Shown: in pieces, positions 9,634 through 18,627 of the stretch | How the letters are laid out: every line of letters starts with the position of its first letter | How positions within the stretch are numbered: the first letter of the stretch is position 1 | Position numbers and translations under genes: made by a program | The notes under the pieces: model-generated | Databases searched by the model: none | What the model was told of the DNA's origin: nothing | What the model saw: only the letters and a program-made list of their open reading frames with translations | NCBI RefSeq assembly: GCF_004342985.1 | Contig: NZ_SMBO01000004.1 | Span: 310,001 to 374,000 of the forward strand | DNA from: Novosphingobium sp. PhB57 | GTDB taxonomy: Bacteria; Pseudomonadota; Alphaproteobacteria; Sphingomonadales; Sphingomonadaceae | Direction of reading: 5' to 3' | Length of the DNA stretch: 64,000 nt

Positions 9634-10154
9634 CAGGATGTGTCCTTTCCAACCAAACTCACGATTTGGAGCCGAATTTTCCCGCTGAAGTCGAACGCAC
9701 GTCAATACGCCCCAGCTTCAGCCCATCAGCCACCTCGGGAAAAATCCACGACACCTAAGGAGATGGCAAATGCTGCGGGGATAGCCCGGTGATCGCGGAT
9801 CTGGCGCTGCCCTGGTTCTCGCTCACGATGCTCTCTCCCGGCCAAAGACCAACCGCTTCCGCCTCGTCAGGAATTGCTACGAAGAGGCAGCGCCTAAGTC
9901 CATCGTGAATGATGCAGCGATCCGCGATGCGTGCAAAATTCGATTGGCATGGACAAGTTCCTGCGGATCCGGCTTGCCCTCCGCAATCCCGGGCAAAGGC
10001 TTCCCACGCTTGAGCGTTTCAGGCGCAGCGCGGCCGAACAAGGCAGAATGCGAAGGACACAAGATCATCTGTGCAAACAAGAAACCCGTCCGATCATTGA
10101 ACCGGACGGGTTAGTGGCTGCAGGCGCGGAAGGTTGAATGGCGCCTGCAAGTCC
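9634..10154. other. 521-base intergenic stretch
   Basis: No convincing gene is present. It holds the promoter side of the MFS porter, including a small inverted repeat CCAAA / TTTGG at 9653-9669, and the terminator of the next receptor gene at 10083-10112. A minus-strand GTG reading frame of 23 codons (9755-9826) has a GGGAGAGAGC ribosome-site-like sequence; it could be a leader peptide or a gene remnant, but support is weak. Confidence 0.4.
10083..10112 (-). terminator. terminator of TonB-dependent receptor gene
   Basis: A 10-bp stem (AACCCGTCCG / CGGACGGGTT) with a 10-base loop. On the minus strand it is followed by a T-rich tail (TTTCTTGTTT), fitting an intrinsic terminator 43 bases after the receptor stop. 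Confidence 0.75.
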
Positions 10155-12935
10155 TCAGAAGCGGAAGCGCGTGCCCAATCCGAAATAGCGGCCCTCGTAT
10201 CGGATATCCCGCGGGTAGGTCTGGGTCTGGTTGAAGTACCGGTAGTTGTTGAAAGGCTTGCCCAGGATGTTGCTGACGTCCGCCGTGATGGTGATGGCCG
10301 GAATGACGGTGTAGGAAAGGGAGTAATCCAACCGTGCGATCGGCTTGGTGCCTTCGCCTACGTAGAGATTTCCATTGGCATCCGGCGAATAGAAATTGGT
10401 GAATTTCGAGCGATAGTTGTAAGAAAGGCGGGTCGAGAGCTTACCCCGCTCGTAGAACAATACGGCGTTGTAGCTCCACTTCGACACGCCGGGGATGGCC
10501 ACCATCTTGGTGTCTTGCCCAAGAGCGTTGGGAAGCTGGTTCTTGCCGTCCAGATAAGTTGCGTTCGCTTGAACGCCAAACCCGGAAAGCCAGCCCGGCA
10601 GGAAGTCGAAGAAGCTGTGGAACCCGGCCTCGATGCCCTTGATACGTCCGGAACCCGCGTTTTCAGGGCGCACGACCTGGATCAGACCATAGACCGGATC
10701 CTGTACATCGCGGGTATAGTCGCTGATGAAGCCGTCGAGATCGCGATAGAATACCGAGATCCCTGCCGCCGCCCGGGGTGAGAAGTAGTATTCGATCGTA
10801 CCGTCGTAATTGCGCGAGGTCAGCGGCGCGAGATCGCGGTTGCCGGCGCGCCCGAAAGCGTCATAGCGCCCCGGCGTGCCCCCGGTGTTCTGCGCGCGCG
10901 TGATGTTCACCGCCGGATTGAGCTGGCCGAAAGTCGGCCGGGTCCGCGTTTCGGTATAGGCCAGTCGAACCTGAAGCTTGTCCGTGGGACGAATGCGCAT
11001 GCTGACGTTGGGCAGGACGTCGACGTAGTTCTGCCGGTTCTGTTCCGGGGTCTGAACTCCGTCCACCAGTGACGTGCCCGAATAGACGCCGTCGGTGTTG
11101 ACGATGCGCACGCCGACAAGGCCGCCGACATCCACTCCGCCGATGTCGAAAGCATATTTGCCCTGGGCATAGGCGGCATATGTCTTTTCGCTGGCCTCCC
11201 ACGATGCCAATGGGTCGATCGGCACGTCGGTGCTGGACCAACGCGCGACGTTGTCGGCAAGCCCGGCATCGTTCGGATTGAGAGCCGAGAGTTGCTGCAA
11301 CCCGGCAAGGGCGATCGCTCGCAGGCCATCGATGTTGCTGCGGATGGCCGACCGTTCAGGGGCAAGCCATTGCGTGAAGCCCTGCACGCCGCCCCGGAAG
11401 CTGTCGTCCACCAGCGACATGGCGCCCAGGCCGAGTTCGTTCATGCCGATGCCTAGGTCCATGAGGTAGGCATAGCGCGAACCTGAGCGGACCGAGGAAT
11501 TGCGCGTGGTCACGCGGCTGCCGACCTGCAACTGCGGAAGAAACGGAATGTCGGTTTCGAGCGAAATGTCGCCCCGCCACTGGATGCCGTTTCCTTTGCC
11601 GACATATGTGCGGTCGAAGAACCCGCGGAACTGGTAATGGCTGGGGTCGGTCGCATCGAAGCCAGGCAGCGAGAAGGCAGCCGATCCCTTCACGTCGAAC
11701 GCCGCATCCACCGTCGGGGCCGATGTCAGGGCGGAATCGAGGCTCCATTCGGTCTGCTTGAAGGTACTGTCGGTATAAGCGAAGTCGGTCGAGATCGTCG
11801 CCTTGCCGGTCGTCCAGATCGCGCCGATCGCGCCCTGGTAGGTGTTGGTGTCGCCATTGACGGTCGAACGATAGATGTCCGGGCGCCAGCCTCCGGTCTT
11901 GGTCAGACTTGCGACCTTGTTCGGTTCGTCGGGATCGAGCACGACATTGCTGAGCTGCGCGCCGGCAAAGCGGAGCGATGTCGCGAAGAAGTCGTTGGCG
12001 TCGCGGCCGCGATAGGCCTGCCACAGGCCATCGACGTAGATTTCGAGATTGGGCGCCGGCTTCCACTGAAGCGAGGCATTGATCGACGGACGCTTGCGGA
12101 TGCCGCTGTTGTAGAAGACGCCGACGGCCTCGGGAAACACGAAGTCGCGGCCGACCGATTCCGGTTCGACCGTGTTGGCGACATCTGGCGCCAATACGTC
12201 GGCACTGTTCCACCGGGCAGCATTACGGAACTGTTGCTGCGTATAGGCGAAGTTGATGAGCGCACCGATCTCGCCGATACCGGTCTGCCAGCGGTCGGTG
12301 ATCTGGAGATTGGCATTGGCCGGATCGTACTTCTTCGACTGGTCGTTGTAAGTACCGCGAACGGCGCCTGCGATTTCGAACCCCTTGAAGTCGAACGGGC
12401 GCCAGGTGCGGACGTTGATGAGACCGGCCAGCCCGGGCTCGACCAGATCGGCCGTGCCGGATTTGAAGACTTCAAGCGCGCGCAACGCGCCCGGAGGGAA
12501 ATCCCAGAGCGCCACCCCGCGAGATTCCGCCGTGAATATGTCGCGTCCATTGAAAGTCGTGGCGACATCGGGCAGGCCGCGGACAAGAACCTGATTGGCT
12601 TCATCGCCGGACCGGCTGACCTGGACGCCCGATATCCGCGCAAGCGATTCCGCTGCGTTGTTATCCGGCAGCTTGCCGATGTCTTCCGCAACGATGGCAT
12701 CGACGATCGCATCGGATTCCCGCTTGATCTGCGCGGCATTGTACAGGCTGGCCCGGAAGCCTGTGACGATGATGTCCTCAGCCGAGACAGGATCCGAAGC
12801 CGCAGTATCGGCCCTATCCTGCTGCGAAGACATCTGATCCGTTTGATTGGGCTCATCGCGTGCGATGTCCTGACCGTACGCAGGCGCCGCGAAGGCGGCA
12901 CAGGCGCACGATAGATACAGTCCGACTTTAAGCAT
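10155..12935 (-). CDS. TonB-dependent outer-membrane receptor
   Basis: This 926-residue receptor has a signal peptide (MLKVGLYLSCACAAFAAPAYGQ) and a TonB-box-like segment near EDIIVTGFRASL. Its plug domain carries DAIVAEDIGKLPDNNAAESLARISGV, the pattern of the TonB-Xanth-Caul receptor subfamily often used for plant oligosaccharides. The beta-barrel ends in FGLGTRFRF with the terminal Phe needed for outer-membrane insertion. The ATG at 12935 has GGGGGAG just upstream. No hydrolase is directly linked, so the substrate is unknown; the family tendency and the nearby GH3/MFS unit suggest a carbohydrate. Confidence 0.88.
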   Translation of the reverse strand: MLKVGLYLSCACAAFAAPAYGQDIARDEPNQTDQMSSQQDRADTAASDPVSAEDIIVTGFRASLYNAAQIKRESDAIVDAIVAEDIGKLPDNNAAESLARISGVQVSRSGDEANQVLVRGLPDVATTFNGRDIFTAESRGVALWDFPPGALRALEVFKSGTADLVEPGLAGLINVRTWRPFDFKGFEIAGAVRGTYNDQSKKYDPANANLQITDRWQTGIGEIGALINFAYTQQQFRNAARWNSADVLAPDVANTVEPESVGRDFVFPEAVGVFYNSGIRKRPSINASLQWKPAPNLEIYVDGLWQAYRGRDANDFFATSLRFAGAQLSNVVLDPDEPNKVASLTKTGGWRPDIYRSTVNGDTNTYQGAIGAIWTTGKATISTDFAYTDSTFKQTEWSLDSALTSAPTVDAAFDVKGSAAFSLPGFDATDPSHYQFRGFFDRTYVGKGNGIQWRGDISLETDIPFLPQLQVGSRVTTRNSSVRSGSRYAYLMDLGIGMNELGLGAMSLVDDSFRGGVQGFTQWLAPERSAIRSNIDGLRAIALAGLQQLSALNPNDAGLADNVARWSSTDVPIDPLASWEASEKTYAAYAQGKYAFDIGGVDVGGLVGVRIVNTDGVYSGTSLVDGVQTPEQNRQNYVDVLPNVSMRIRPTDKLQVRLAYTETRTRPTFGQLNPAVNITRAQNTGGTPGRYDAFGRAGNRDLAPLTSRNYDGTIEYYFSPRAAAGISVFYRDLDGFISDYTRDVQDPVYGLIQVVRPENAGSGRIKGIEAGFHSFFDFLPGWLSGFGVQANATYLDGKNQLPNALGQDTKMVAIPGVSKWSYNAVLFYERGKLSTRLSYNYRSKFTNFYSPDANGNLYVGEGTKPIARLDYSLSYTVIPAITITADVSNILGKPFNNYRYFNQTQTYPRDIRYEGRYFGLGTRFRF

Positions 12936-13439
12936 CTGGCATCTCCCCCGTTTCCCCAATTCCGCTGACCCGACGACCCACTAAAGGTCCGTATGATCGG
13001 GAATATCTGTTTATTTGAGTTTCATTTATCGCTCTCAAATCGATTCGACAATCAAAAATTAGTCTGAGTATATCGCCTGCGTCAGATAATGTCGCAAAGC
13101 CGTGCGCTGACAGGCCATCGAAGTGGCGAGAAAGGCGGCGGCTCCGGCCCGGCGGCTGTTGGATTAAATCTTTGAAGGGTAGCGGCCCGGTGCTGATGAC
13201 CGGAATGTCGCCACCCTCTGGAATGTCCCGCCGCCGGACGCACCAACCGTGACAGGCTGCGGACTGCCTGATGAACTTGCTGCTGCGGGGAGATCAGGCG
13301 CTTGGCGATTGATCGGGACCAGCGAGCCAGCCTGACCGTGAAACAACGCCGGGGCGGAGTCCCATCGCGCGCTCCAGCGTGGATTGACCTGCGAGGTTTC
13401 GAATTTTACGTTACTCTGAATAATGTAAAAGGACTCGAT
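12936..13439. other. 504-base divergent intergenic region
   Basis: It contains the promoters of the receptor (minus) and the SDR gene (plus). The receptor-proximal part is AT-rich and contains an inverted repeat ATTTGAG (13013-13019) / CTCAAAT (13034-13040), a possible operator. The SDR-proximal end holds the palindrome annotated separately. The middle 250 bases are GC-rich, and I see no gene there. Confidence 0.5.
13404..13430. promoter_or_regulatory. palindromic operator candidate upstream of SDR
   Basis: Arms TTTTACGTTA (13404-13413) and TAATGTAAAA (13421-13430) match at 9 of 10 positions as an inverted repeat around CTCTGAA. It lies directly before the AAAGGA ribosome site of the SDR gene, where a bound repressor would block transcription. 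The TetR-family gene at 14204-14866 is a candidate binder. Confidence 0.55.
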
Positions 13440-14183
13440 ATGAGACGAGTGACAATCGTGACGGGCGCTGCTTCCGGCATCGGCCTGGGTGTTTCGCAGT
13501 GGTTTGCCGCCAAGGGGCACCGGGTGGCGATGATGGACCGCAATGGGGATGAGGTGCGGGCAGCCTCGGACACGCTCAATGCGCGGGGCTTCGACACGCG
13601 TCCCTTCACCGTCGATGTGGCGGATCGCGATCAGGTGAAAGCGGCTGTCGCCGAAACGCGCCAGGTGTTCGGCCCGATCGAACTGCTGATCGCCAATGCC
13701 GGCATCTCGGAATACAAGCCCTTCGTCGAAATGACCGTGGCAGAATGGCAGCGCATGCTGGACGTCAACCTCACCGGCATGTTCCACTGCATCCAGCTGG
13801 CCATCCCCGACATGATCGCGGCCAAGTGGGGGCGGATCGTCACGATCTCGTCCATGAGCGCGCAAGTCGGCGCGCCCAGCATGGCGCATTACTCGGCATC
13901 GAAAGGCGGCGTCACGTCGCTGACCAAGGCGGTGGCACGCGAATTCGCGGAACTGGGCATTACGGCCAACACGATCCCGCCGGCGATCGTCTATACCGGG
14001 CTGAGCCGCCGTACCGAGGTCGACGGCAGCAACCCGCGCATCGATGCGATGGTGCAGGGCGTCCCCCTGAAGCGGATCGGCATGCCCGAAGACATTGCCT
14101 CTGCCTGCGACTGGCTATGTTCGGACCATGCCGGATACGTGACCGGGCAGGAGATCAACGTGAACGGCGGCATGTACTCCTGA
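13440..14183 (+). CDS. short-chain dehydrogenase/reductase (FabG-like)
   Basis: This 247-residue classical SDR has the cofactor motif TGAASGIG near residues 8-15, NAG (IANAGI), the catalytic Ser in ISSMSA, and YSASK as the Tyr-Lys pair; it ends with the usual GQEINVNGG. The ATG at 13440 follows AAAGGA by a few bases, while the longer open frame from 13302 lacks family similarity. It is an NAD(P)-dependent oxidoreductase of unknown substrate. It converges with a TetR gene and is near a P450, suggesting a small oxidative catabolic or detoxification locus. Confidence 0.85.
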   Translation: MRRVTIVTGAASGIGLGVSQWFAAKGHRVAMMDRNGDEVRAASDTLNARGFDTRPFTVDVADRDQVKAAVAETRQVFGPIELLIANAGISEYKPFVEMTVAEWQRMLDVNLTGMFHCIQLAIPDMIAAKWGRIVTISSMSAQVGAPSMAHYSASKGGVTSLTKAVAREFAELGITANTIPPAIVYTGLSRRTEVDGSNPRIDAMVQGVPLKRIGMPEDIASACDWLCSDHAGYVTGQEINVNGGMYS

Positions 14184-14203
14184 GCCGGCCGATGACGGGC
14201 AGC

Positions 14204-14866
14204 CTAGTCCAGATGGATAGCGATCGGCCGCGTGAACGCGCGCACGACCAGCGTGTCCAGCAACTTGACCACGTTGCCAACGGGATAGTCCTCGTCCTGG
14301 CGCAGCCACCAGCGCAATATGTCGAATATGGCGTTGGTGACGAGTTCGGTAACGAGATCGGCCGGCAAAGCCGGGTTGGCGCGGGGCCTGCTCTCCGCGA
14401 TCTCGTTGGCGATGCGCGAGAATTCCGCGCGCATCTTCTCGTTCGCGCCGGCTGTCAGCAGGGTCGACCAGAGTTTGCGATGATCGTTCACGTAGCGGCA
14501 CAAGTCATCGAGCGAGCTGGTGGCCTTGCGCTCGAACGCGGGCTGCGAATGGCGCAGCAGATGGCGCACCTGTTCGGTCGCGACATCGGCCAGCAGGTCT
14601 TCCTTGCTGGCGAATTGCCGGAAGAACACCGGGTAGCTGACTTTCGCCTGCGCCGTGATCTCCTTGATGGTGATGAGATCGAGGGGCTTGGTGTCTATGA
14701 GTTCGAGCAGCGCTGTCTTCAGCGCTTCGCGAGAGCGCGTCACGCGGGCGTCGTGCGGTCTGCTGATGCGTTCGCGGGCGCGGTCTGGAATCGACACTCG
14801 AACAATCCTCTGTTGCACGCTGACGGTAATACGCGGCGCGCCGAAACGGCAAGGCGGCCTGCTCAT
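14204..14866 (-). CDS. TetR-family transcriptional regulator
   Basis: This 220-residue protein has an N-terminal helix-turn-helix of TetR type at about residues 42-88: ALKTALLELIDTKPLDLITIKEITAQAKVSYPVFFRQ in the reading, with FASKEDLL following. The C-terminal half is a helical effector domain. It converges with the SDR gene 20 bases away and is divergent from the P450, so it is well placed to control one or both. The ATG at 14866 is uncertain; GTG starts a few residues downstream are possible. Confidence 0.8.
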   Translation of the reverse strand: MSRPPCRFGAPRITVSVQQRIVRVSIPDRARERISRPHDARVTRSREALKTALLELIDTKPLDLITIKEITAQAKVSYPVFFRQFASKEDLLADVATEQVRHLLRHSQPAFERKATSSLDDLCRYVNDHRKLWSTLLTAGANEKMRAEFSRIANEIAESRPRANPALPADLVTELVTNAIFDILRWWLRQDEDYPVGNVVKLLDTLVVRAFTRPIAIHLD

Positions 14867-15024
14867 TCATCGACGCGGTGGTATCGGCGTCATCATCGAA
14901 TGGCCCGCCGCGTCAAGGCATTTGCCGGCCTTCATGTGCCTAAAATCATTCGAAGCGGCGCCGATGGGCGGCGGTCCTGCCCCCTGCGGACCGAGACCCT
15001 GGCCCTATCTGACGGGAGAGCATC

Positions 15025-16338
15025 ATGAACACGACGGAGCGCGACTACTACACCGACCGCACGGTCCTGCTGGATCCTTACGACTGGTTCGAGGAAATGC
15101 GCGCCAAGGGGCCGGTATGCCGCATGGCCAACCGCGACCTTGTCCTCGTCACCGGCTTTGCGGAAGCGGTCGAGCTGCTCAACAACGCGGCCGACTGGTC
15201 GAACGCGATCAGCGTCAGCGGCCCGCTTCTGCCGCTGCCGTTCGAACCCGACGCCGAGGACATCTCCGGGCAGATCGAGGAGCACCGCGGCGACATCCCG
15301 CTTGCCGATCTCCTCGTGGCCAAGGACGGCACGCCGCATGCCCAATCGCGGGCCTTGATCTCCGCCCTCTTCACGCCTTCGCGCCTCAAGGCCAACCAGG
15401 CCTACGTCACCGCGCTCGCCGAACGCATGGTTCGCGGCGTCGTCGCGCAGGGCGGATGCGAGTTGATCGGCGAGATCGCCAGCCCCTTCGTCACTTTCGT
15501 GGTATCGGATATCCTCGGCGTGCCGGAAGCCGACCGGGACGATTTTCGCCGCATCATCGACCTTGCCCCGCCGCCCGGAAACATGGAGGCCGCGCCGCCT
15601 CCGGGCAAGGAAGCGGAATGGGCTGCAAGGCCGCGCGAGACCGAAGAAGTCAATCCGCTCGAATATATGGCCGCCTATTTCTACCGCTACATTTCCGAGC
15701 GCCGGGCCCAGCCGCCCCGGGACGACGTCCTTTCCGAGTTCGCCCACTCCCGCTATCCGGACGGCACCCAGCCCGACATCCCCGAACTGATCCGTCTCGC
15801 CACCTTCCTGTTCGGAGCGGGGCAGGACACCAGCGCCAAGCTGATCGGCAATGCCATGCGCTATCTCGTCGACGTGCCGGGCCTGCAGCAGCAACTCCGC
15901 GACGATCATAGCCTGATCCCGGCGTTTCTCGAGGAGGTGCTGAGGCTCGAAGGCTCGACGAAAGTGGTCAAGCGCCTTGCCAGGCGTGCCATGCGGGTCG
16001 GCGACATGGAGATCGAACCGGGGACCAAGGTGGTGATCGCCATTTCCGCCGCCAATCGCGATCCACGCCGGTGGGAGGAACCTCACGCGTTCAGGCTCGG
16101 GCGGCCGGGCATCAAACAGCACCTCGCCTTCGGCCGCGGCGCCCATACTTGCGCCGGGGCGCCGCTGGCGCGCTATGAGGTCCGCATCATCTTCGAGAAG
16201 TTCCTCGAACACACGCGCTGGATATCGCTGTCGGAAGATCGCCACGGCACCGCCGAGAACCGCATCCTGGATTTCGAGCCCACTTATAGCATGCGAGGCC
16301 TCGCGAACCTCCATGTCGAACTGGAACCCACGGTTTGA
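15025..16338 (+). CDS. cytochrome P450
   Basis: This 437-residue soluble bacterial P450 shows the I-helix oxygen-activation motif AGQDT (D268-T269), the ExxR pair E304/R307 in the K-helix, and the haem-binding loop FGRGAHTCAGAP with ligand Cys376. No membrane anchor is present, as expected for bacterial class I enzymes that receive electrons from a ferredoxin; no ferredoxin or reductase gene is adjacent. Substrate is unknown. Terpenoid, steroid or aromatic hydroxylation are possibilities given the neighbouring SDR. A GGAGAG ribosome site precedes the ATG. Confidence 0.93.
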   Translation: MNTTERDYYTDRTVLLDPYDWFEEMRAKGPVCRMANRDLVLVTGFAEAVELLNNAADWSNAISVSGPLLPLPFEPDAEDISGQIEEHRGDIPLADLLVAKDGTPHAQSRALISALFTPSRLKANQAYVTALAERMVRGVVAQGGCELIGEIASPFVTFVVSDILGVPEADRDDFRRIIDLAPPPGNMEAAPPPGKEAEWAARPRETEEVNPLEYMAAYFYRYISERRAQPPRDDVLSEFAHSRYPDGTQPDIPELIRLATFLFGAGQDTSAKLIGNAMRYLVDVPGLQQQLRDDHSLIPAFLEEVLRLEGSTKVVKRLARRAMRVGDMEIEPGTKVVIAISAANRDPRRWEEPHAFRLGRPGIKQHLAFGRGAHTCAGAPLARYEVRIIFEKFLEHTRWISLSEDRHGTAENRILDFEPTYSMRGLANLHVELEPTV

Positions 16339-16344
16339 GTTCGT

Positions 16345-16370
16345 CCGGTTGAATCATGGGAATCAACCGG
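16345..16370. terminator. hairpin between convergent genes
   Basis: A perfect 8-bp inverted repeat CCGGTTGA / TCAACCGG with a 10-base loop lies between the convergent P450 and TonB genes. It has no clear U tract, so terminator function is probable rather than certain. Confidence 0.5.
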
Positions 16371-16375
16371 CCCGC

Positions 16376-17113
16376 TCATCCTTCCAGCTGATAAGTCATG
16401 GGCACAAGGAACTGCCGTCCGGCGCGCGGGAGGCCTTTGGGGGGACGCGGATAGGGGACTGCGTCGCGCACTTGTTTCAGTGCGAGGCCGTCCAGGGGCG
16501 GATGGCCGCTGGAGCCAACAAGCTCGGCCGTTTCGAGGCGGCCGTTCTCGTCGATCAGCAGGCGCACCAAGGCCGTGCCCTCCCAGCCCTTGCGGGCCAG
16601 ACTCCCCGGATAACCCTTGTGGCGGCCGATCCATGCAAAGACCCGGCGCGCATAGGAATCCTCGCCCCGGCTACCCGCAGACGGCGGCGCGGCACGGTTC
16701 TGCGCGGCTGCCTTGCCCTCGCCGGATGACGACCCCGCCGTCAATCCACTCCCAGGGTTCGAAGACGGCGGCCGAGATGCCGCGAGAAGCGGAACGGCAG
16801 GCGCCGGAGCCATGTCGACCGACAGGCGCAGTGGGGAAACCGGGGCGACCACCTGTACCAGAGGCCTGACCGTCGGCGCGGGCACATCGGTCGCATTCGC
16901 CACGGCAAGGGACTTGCGAGGCGGATCCGGCGCGGGCTCGGCCTGCGGCGTCTCGTCCGGCCGGGACAGGTCCACGGAGCGGAACGACACGACGCCCCTG
17001 TGCCCGGCTTCGCCCACTTGTCTGGAGGGACCGAAAGCCATCCACGCCAGTCCGAGAACCGTCACATGGACGGCGCAAGTCAGAGCAAGCGACGAGATTC
17101 GAAACGAATTCAT
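16376..17113 (-). CDS. tonB: TonB energy transducer protein
   Basis: This 245-residue protein has the TonB plan: a short cytoplasmic start and one N-terminal transmembrane helix (about residues 7-27), a proline-rich periplasmic spacer (many P/A repeats, residues 50-150), and a C-terminal TonB_C domain (about 160-243) with YPGSLARKGWEGTALVRLLID. It couples inner-membrane proton-motive force to outer-membrane receptors. The start at 17113 excludes a long upstream frame that lacks such features. Its position close to a receptor and MauG gene suggests a dedicated TonB. It is divergent from a small membrane protein, with a Fur-like dyad between them. Confidence 0.85.
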   Translation of the reverse strand: MNSFRISSLALTCAVHVTVLGLAWMAFGPSRQVGEAGHRGVVSFRSVDLSRPDETPQAEPAPDPPRKSLAVANATDVPAPTVRPLVQVVAPVSPLRLSVDMAPAPAVPLLAASRPPSSNPGSGLTAGSSSGEGKAAAQNRAAPPSAGSRGEDSYARRVFAWIGRHKGYPGSLARKGWEGTALVRLLIDENGRLETAELVGSSGHPPLDGLALKQVRDAVPYPRPPKGLPRAGRQFLVPMTYQLEG

Positions 17114-17133
17114 TGCGCGTCGCTTATGTTTAT

Positions 17134-17154
17134 TGCTATCGTGTCGCAATAGCA
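17134..17154. promoter_or_regulatory. Fur-like 21-bp dyad, copy 1
   Basis: The sequence TGCTATCGTG TCGCAATAGCA has outer arms TGCTAT / ATAGCA in the divergent tonB / membrane-protein promoter region. It matches the dyad at 21196-21216 at 15 of 21 positions, as I counted by hand. Spacing resembles Fur-type sites. Metal control is inferred. Confidence 0.5.
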
Positions 17155-17169
17155 TATCGGGAAACTGCG

Positions 17170-17532
17170 ATGAAATTGCGCTGGCTGGATACCTTGGCCC
17201 TTTCCGTGAATGGCGCTTACGCGCTGCTTTGCCTCGGGTTCGTCGGCAAGTTGCTGTCGCTGCATGCGCGCGGCAATTCTCCAGAGCATGCTCTGGTGGC
17301 GGGTTTCGCGCTGCTGGCGCTGCTCTGGCTCGGCAATGTTGCTCGCATCTTGTGCCCGCTTCGCCGCCGCATCGTGTTTCAGGCCCTCGTGAACGGCGCC
17401 GCGCTGGTTTTCGGCCTGTTCGGCCTGCTGCTCGGCTTTGCCGATCCATTCGCGTGGACCGCGCCGGTTGCGATCCTGCCGCCCGCGCTCACTTATCTCG
17501 TAGCCAGACGCGCTCACGCTAAAGCGTCCTGA
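17170..17532 (+). CDS. small four-helix membrane protein, unknown function
   Basis: This 120-residue protein is mostly hydrophobic, with about four predicted transmembrane segments (residues 8-30, 40-60, 68-90 and 95-112) and a positively charged end (RRAHAKAS). I recognise no family motif. The ATG at 17170 is preferred because the longer frame overlaps the tonB start. It is transcribed divergently from tonB and its end overlaps the end of the MauG gene by 14 bases. Context suggests a role with the TonB/MauG/receptor module, perhaps in metal or haem handling; this is inference only. Confidence 0.6.
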   Translation: MKLRWLDTLALSVNGAYALLCLGFVGKLLSLHARGNSPEHALVAGFALLALLWLGNVARILCPLRRRIVFQALVNGAALVFGLFGLLLGFADPFAWTAPVAILPPALTYLVARRAHAKAS

Positions 17533-18619
17533 GAAAGGCAGCGAGCGCGGCCTGCTCGTCTCGCGTCAGACCGAGCTTCGAAACCAGCGGGTCTGGTATC
17601 GGCGCGGGTGCCTCGCCCATTCGCCTCGCCCGATCCCGTCCGCCCCCGCCGTCATAGAGCTCAACGACATTCTCGAGCGTGGGGAACAGACCATTGTGCA
17701 TATAAGGCGCGCTGCGGCTTACGCCCAGCAGGGAGGGTGTGCGGAACCGACCGACATCCGCCGGATCGCGCGTAACCTCGTAGCGCCCCAGATCCTCGCG
17801 AGACCGCCCGTAGAAACTGATGCCGAGATTGTGGAACTGCCCGTCACTCAGCAGCGGTCCGTTGTGGCAGGCAGCACACCCCGCCCTCGTTCGAAACAGA
17901 TGCAGGCCCGCGAGTTCCTGATCGGTCAGCACCGAGACGCCCCGCTCCATTACCCGGCTCCAACGCGAACGCGGGGGCCGCAAGGCCCGCTCGAACGCCG
18001 CGATCGCGGCAGCGGCGTCCTGCAAGGTCACGCGGCGATGGCCATTCAATTCACGAAACGCGGCGCGGTAGTCCTTGTCGCGGTTGATGCGCGGTTCGAT
18101 CAGGCGCGCACTGCCCGCCATCTCCTTGCCGTCGAGCAGAGGGTGGAGCGCCTGCTCTTCCAGCGTTGCCGCGCGGCCGTCCCAGAACAAGGGCGTCATC
18201 CAGGCCGCGGCATAGAGCGACTGGGCATTGCGCCGCCCCCGCTGCCGGTCATGCCCGAACGCGGTGCGCAGCCCGTCCGCCAGGCCCAGTTCCGGGCTGT
18301 GACACGAGGCGCAGGCGATCTGGCCGGAACGCGACAGCGCCGGATCGTCGAACATGCGCCTGCCGATCTCCGCCAGCGCCTGTTCGCGCAGAGAGGCTTC
18401 GGGGAGCCGGGGAAGCGGGCCGAACTCGGTGAAGCGAGCCCCCTCCCCCAGGCGCGGGCGCGGCCATGTTGCCGGACCGCCCGCATAGAGCGCCCGCAGT
18501 GCCCCCACTGCCGGAACTCCCTCCCCGCCCGCCTGCTGCGCGCGGCCCACGACACTCCCCCCGACCGCGAGGATCGCGAGCGTCAGAACGAAACGCGGCA
18601 GCAGGCGGAAACCGGACAT
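17519..18619 (-). CDS. MauG/CcpA-type di-haem cytochrome c peroxidase
   Basis: This 366-residue periplasmic protein has a signal segment (residues 5-25) and two c-type haem sites, CASCH (C103-H107) and CAACH (C248-H252), plus the later YMHNG motif of this family. Bacterial cytochrome c peroxidases reduce peroxide, whereas MauG/MbnH-type relatives oxidise protein side chains. The sequence alone does not decide between these. It begins 8 bases after the TonB-dependent receptor stop, so the two are translationally linked. Pairing a receptor with a MauG-type enzyme suggests processing of a metal complex or peptide ligand. Confidence 0.88.
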   Translation of the reverse strand: MSGFRLLPRFVLTLAILAVGGSVVGRAQQAGGEGVPAVGALRALYAGGPATWPRPRLGEGARFTEFGPLPRLPEASLREQALAEIGRRMFDDPALSRSGQIACASCHSPELGLADGLRTAFGHDRQRGRRNAQSLYAAAWMTPLFWDGRAATLEEQALHPLLDGKEMAGSARLIEPRINRDKDYRAAFRELNGHRRVTLQDAAAAIAAFERALRPPRSRWSRVMERGVSVLTDQELAGLHLFRTRAGCAACHNGPLLSDGQFHNLGISFYGRSREDLGRYEVTRDPADVGRFRTPSLLGVSRSAPYMHNGLFPTLENVVELYDGGGGRDRARRMGEAPAPIPDPLVSKLGLTRDEQAALAAFLRTL

Positions 18620-18627
18620 CGAGACGA

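Noticed and set aside
9877..10080. 67-codon minus-strand frame in the MFS/receptor gap
   Set aside because: No ribosome site or recognisable domain; overlaps no conserved feature. Possibly a remnant, but not supportable.
12991..12998. GTATGATC upstream of the first receptor, like the GntR half-site
   Set aside because: Only a single half-site with no dyad; a 7- to 8-mer is expected by chance several times in the window.
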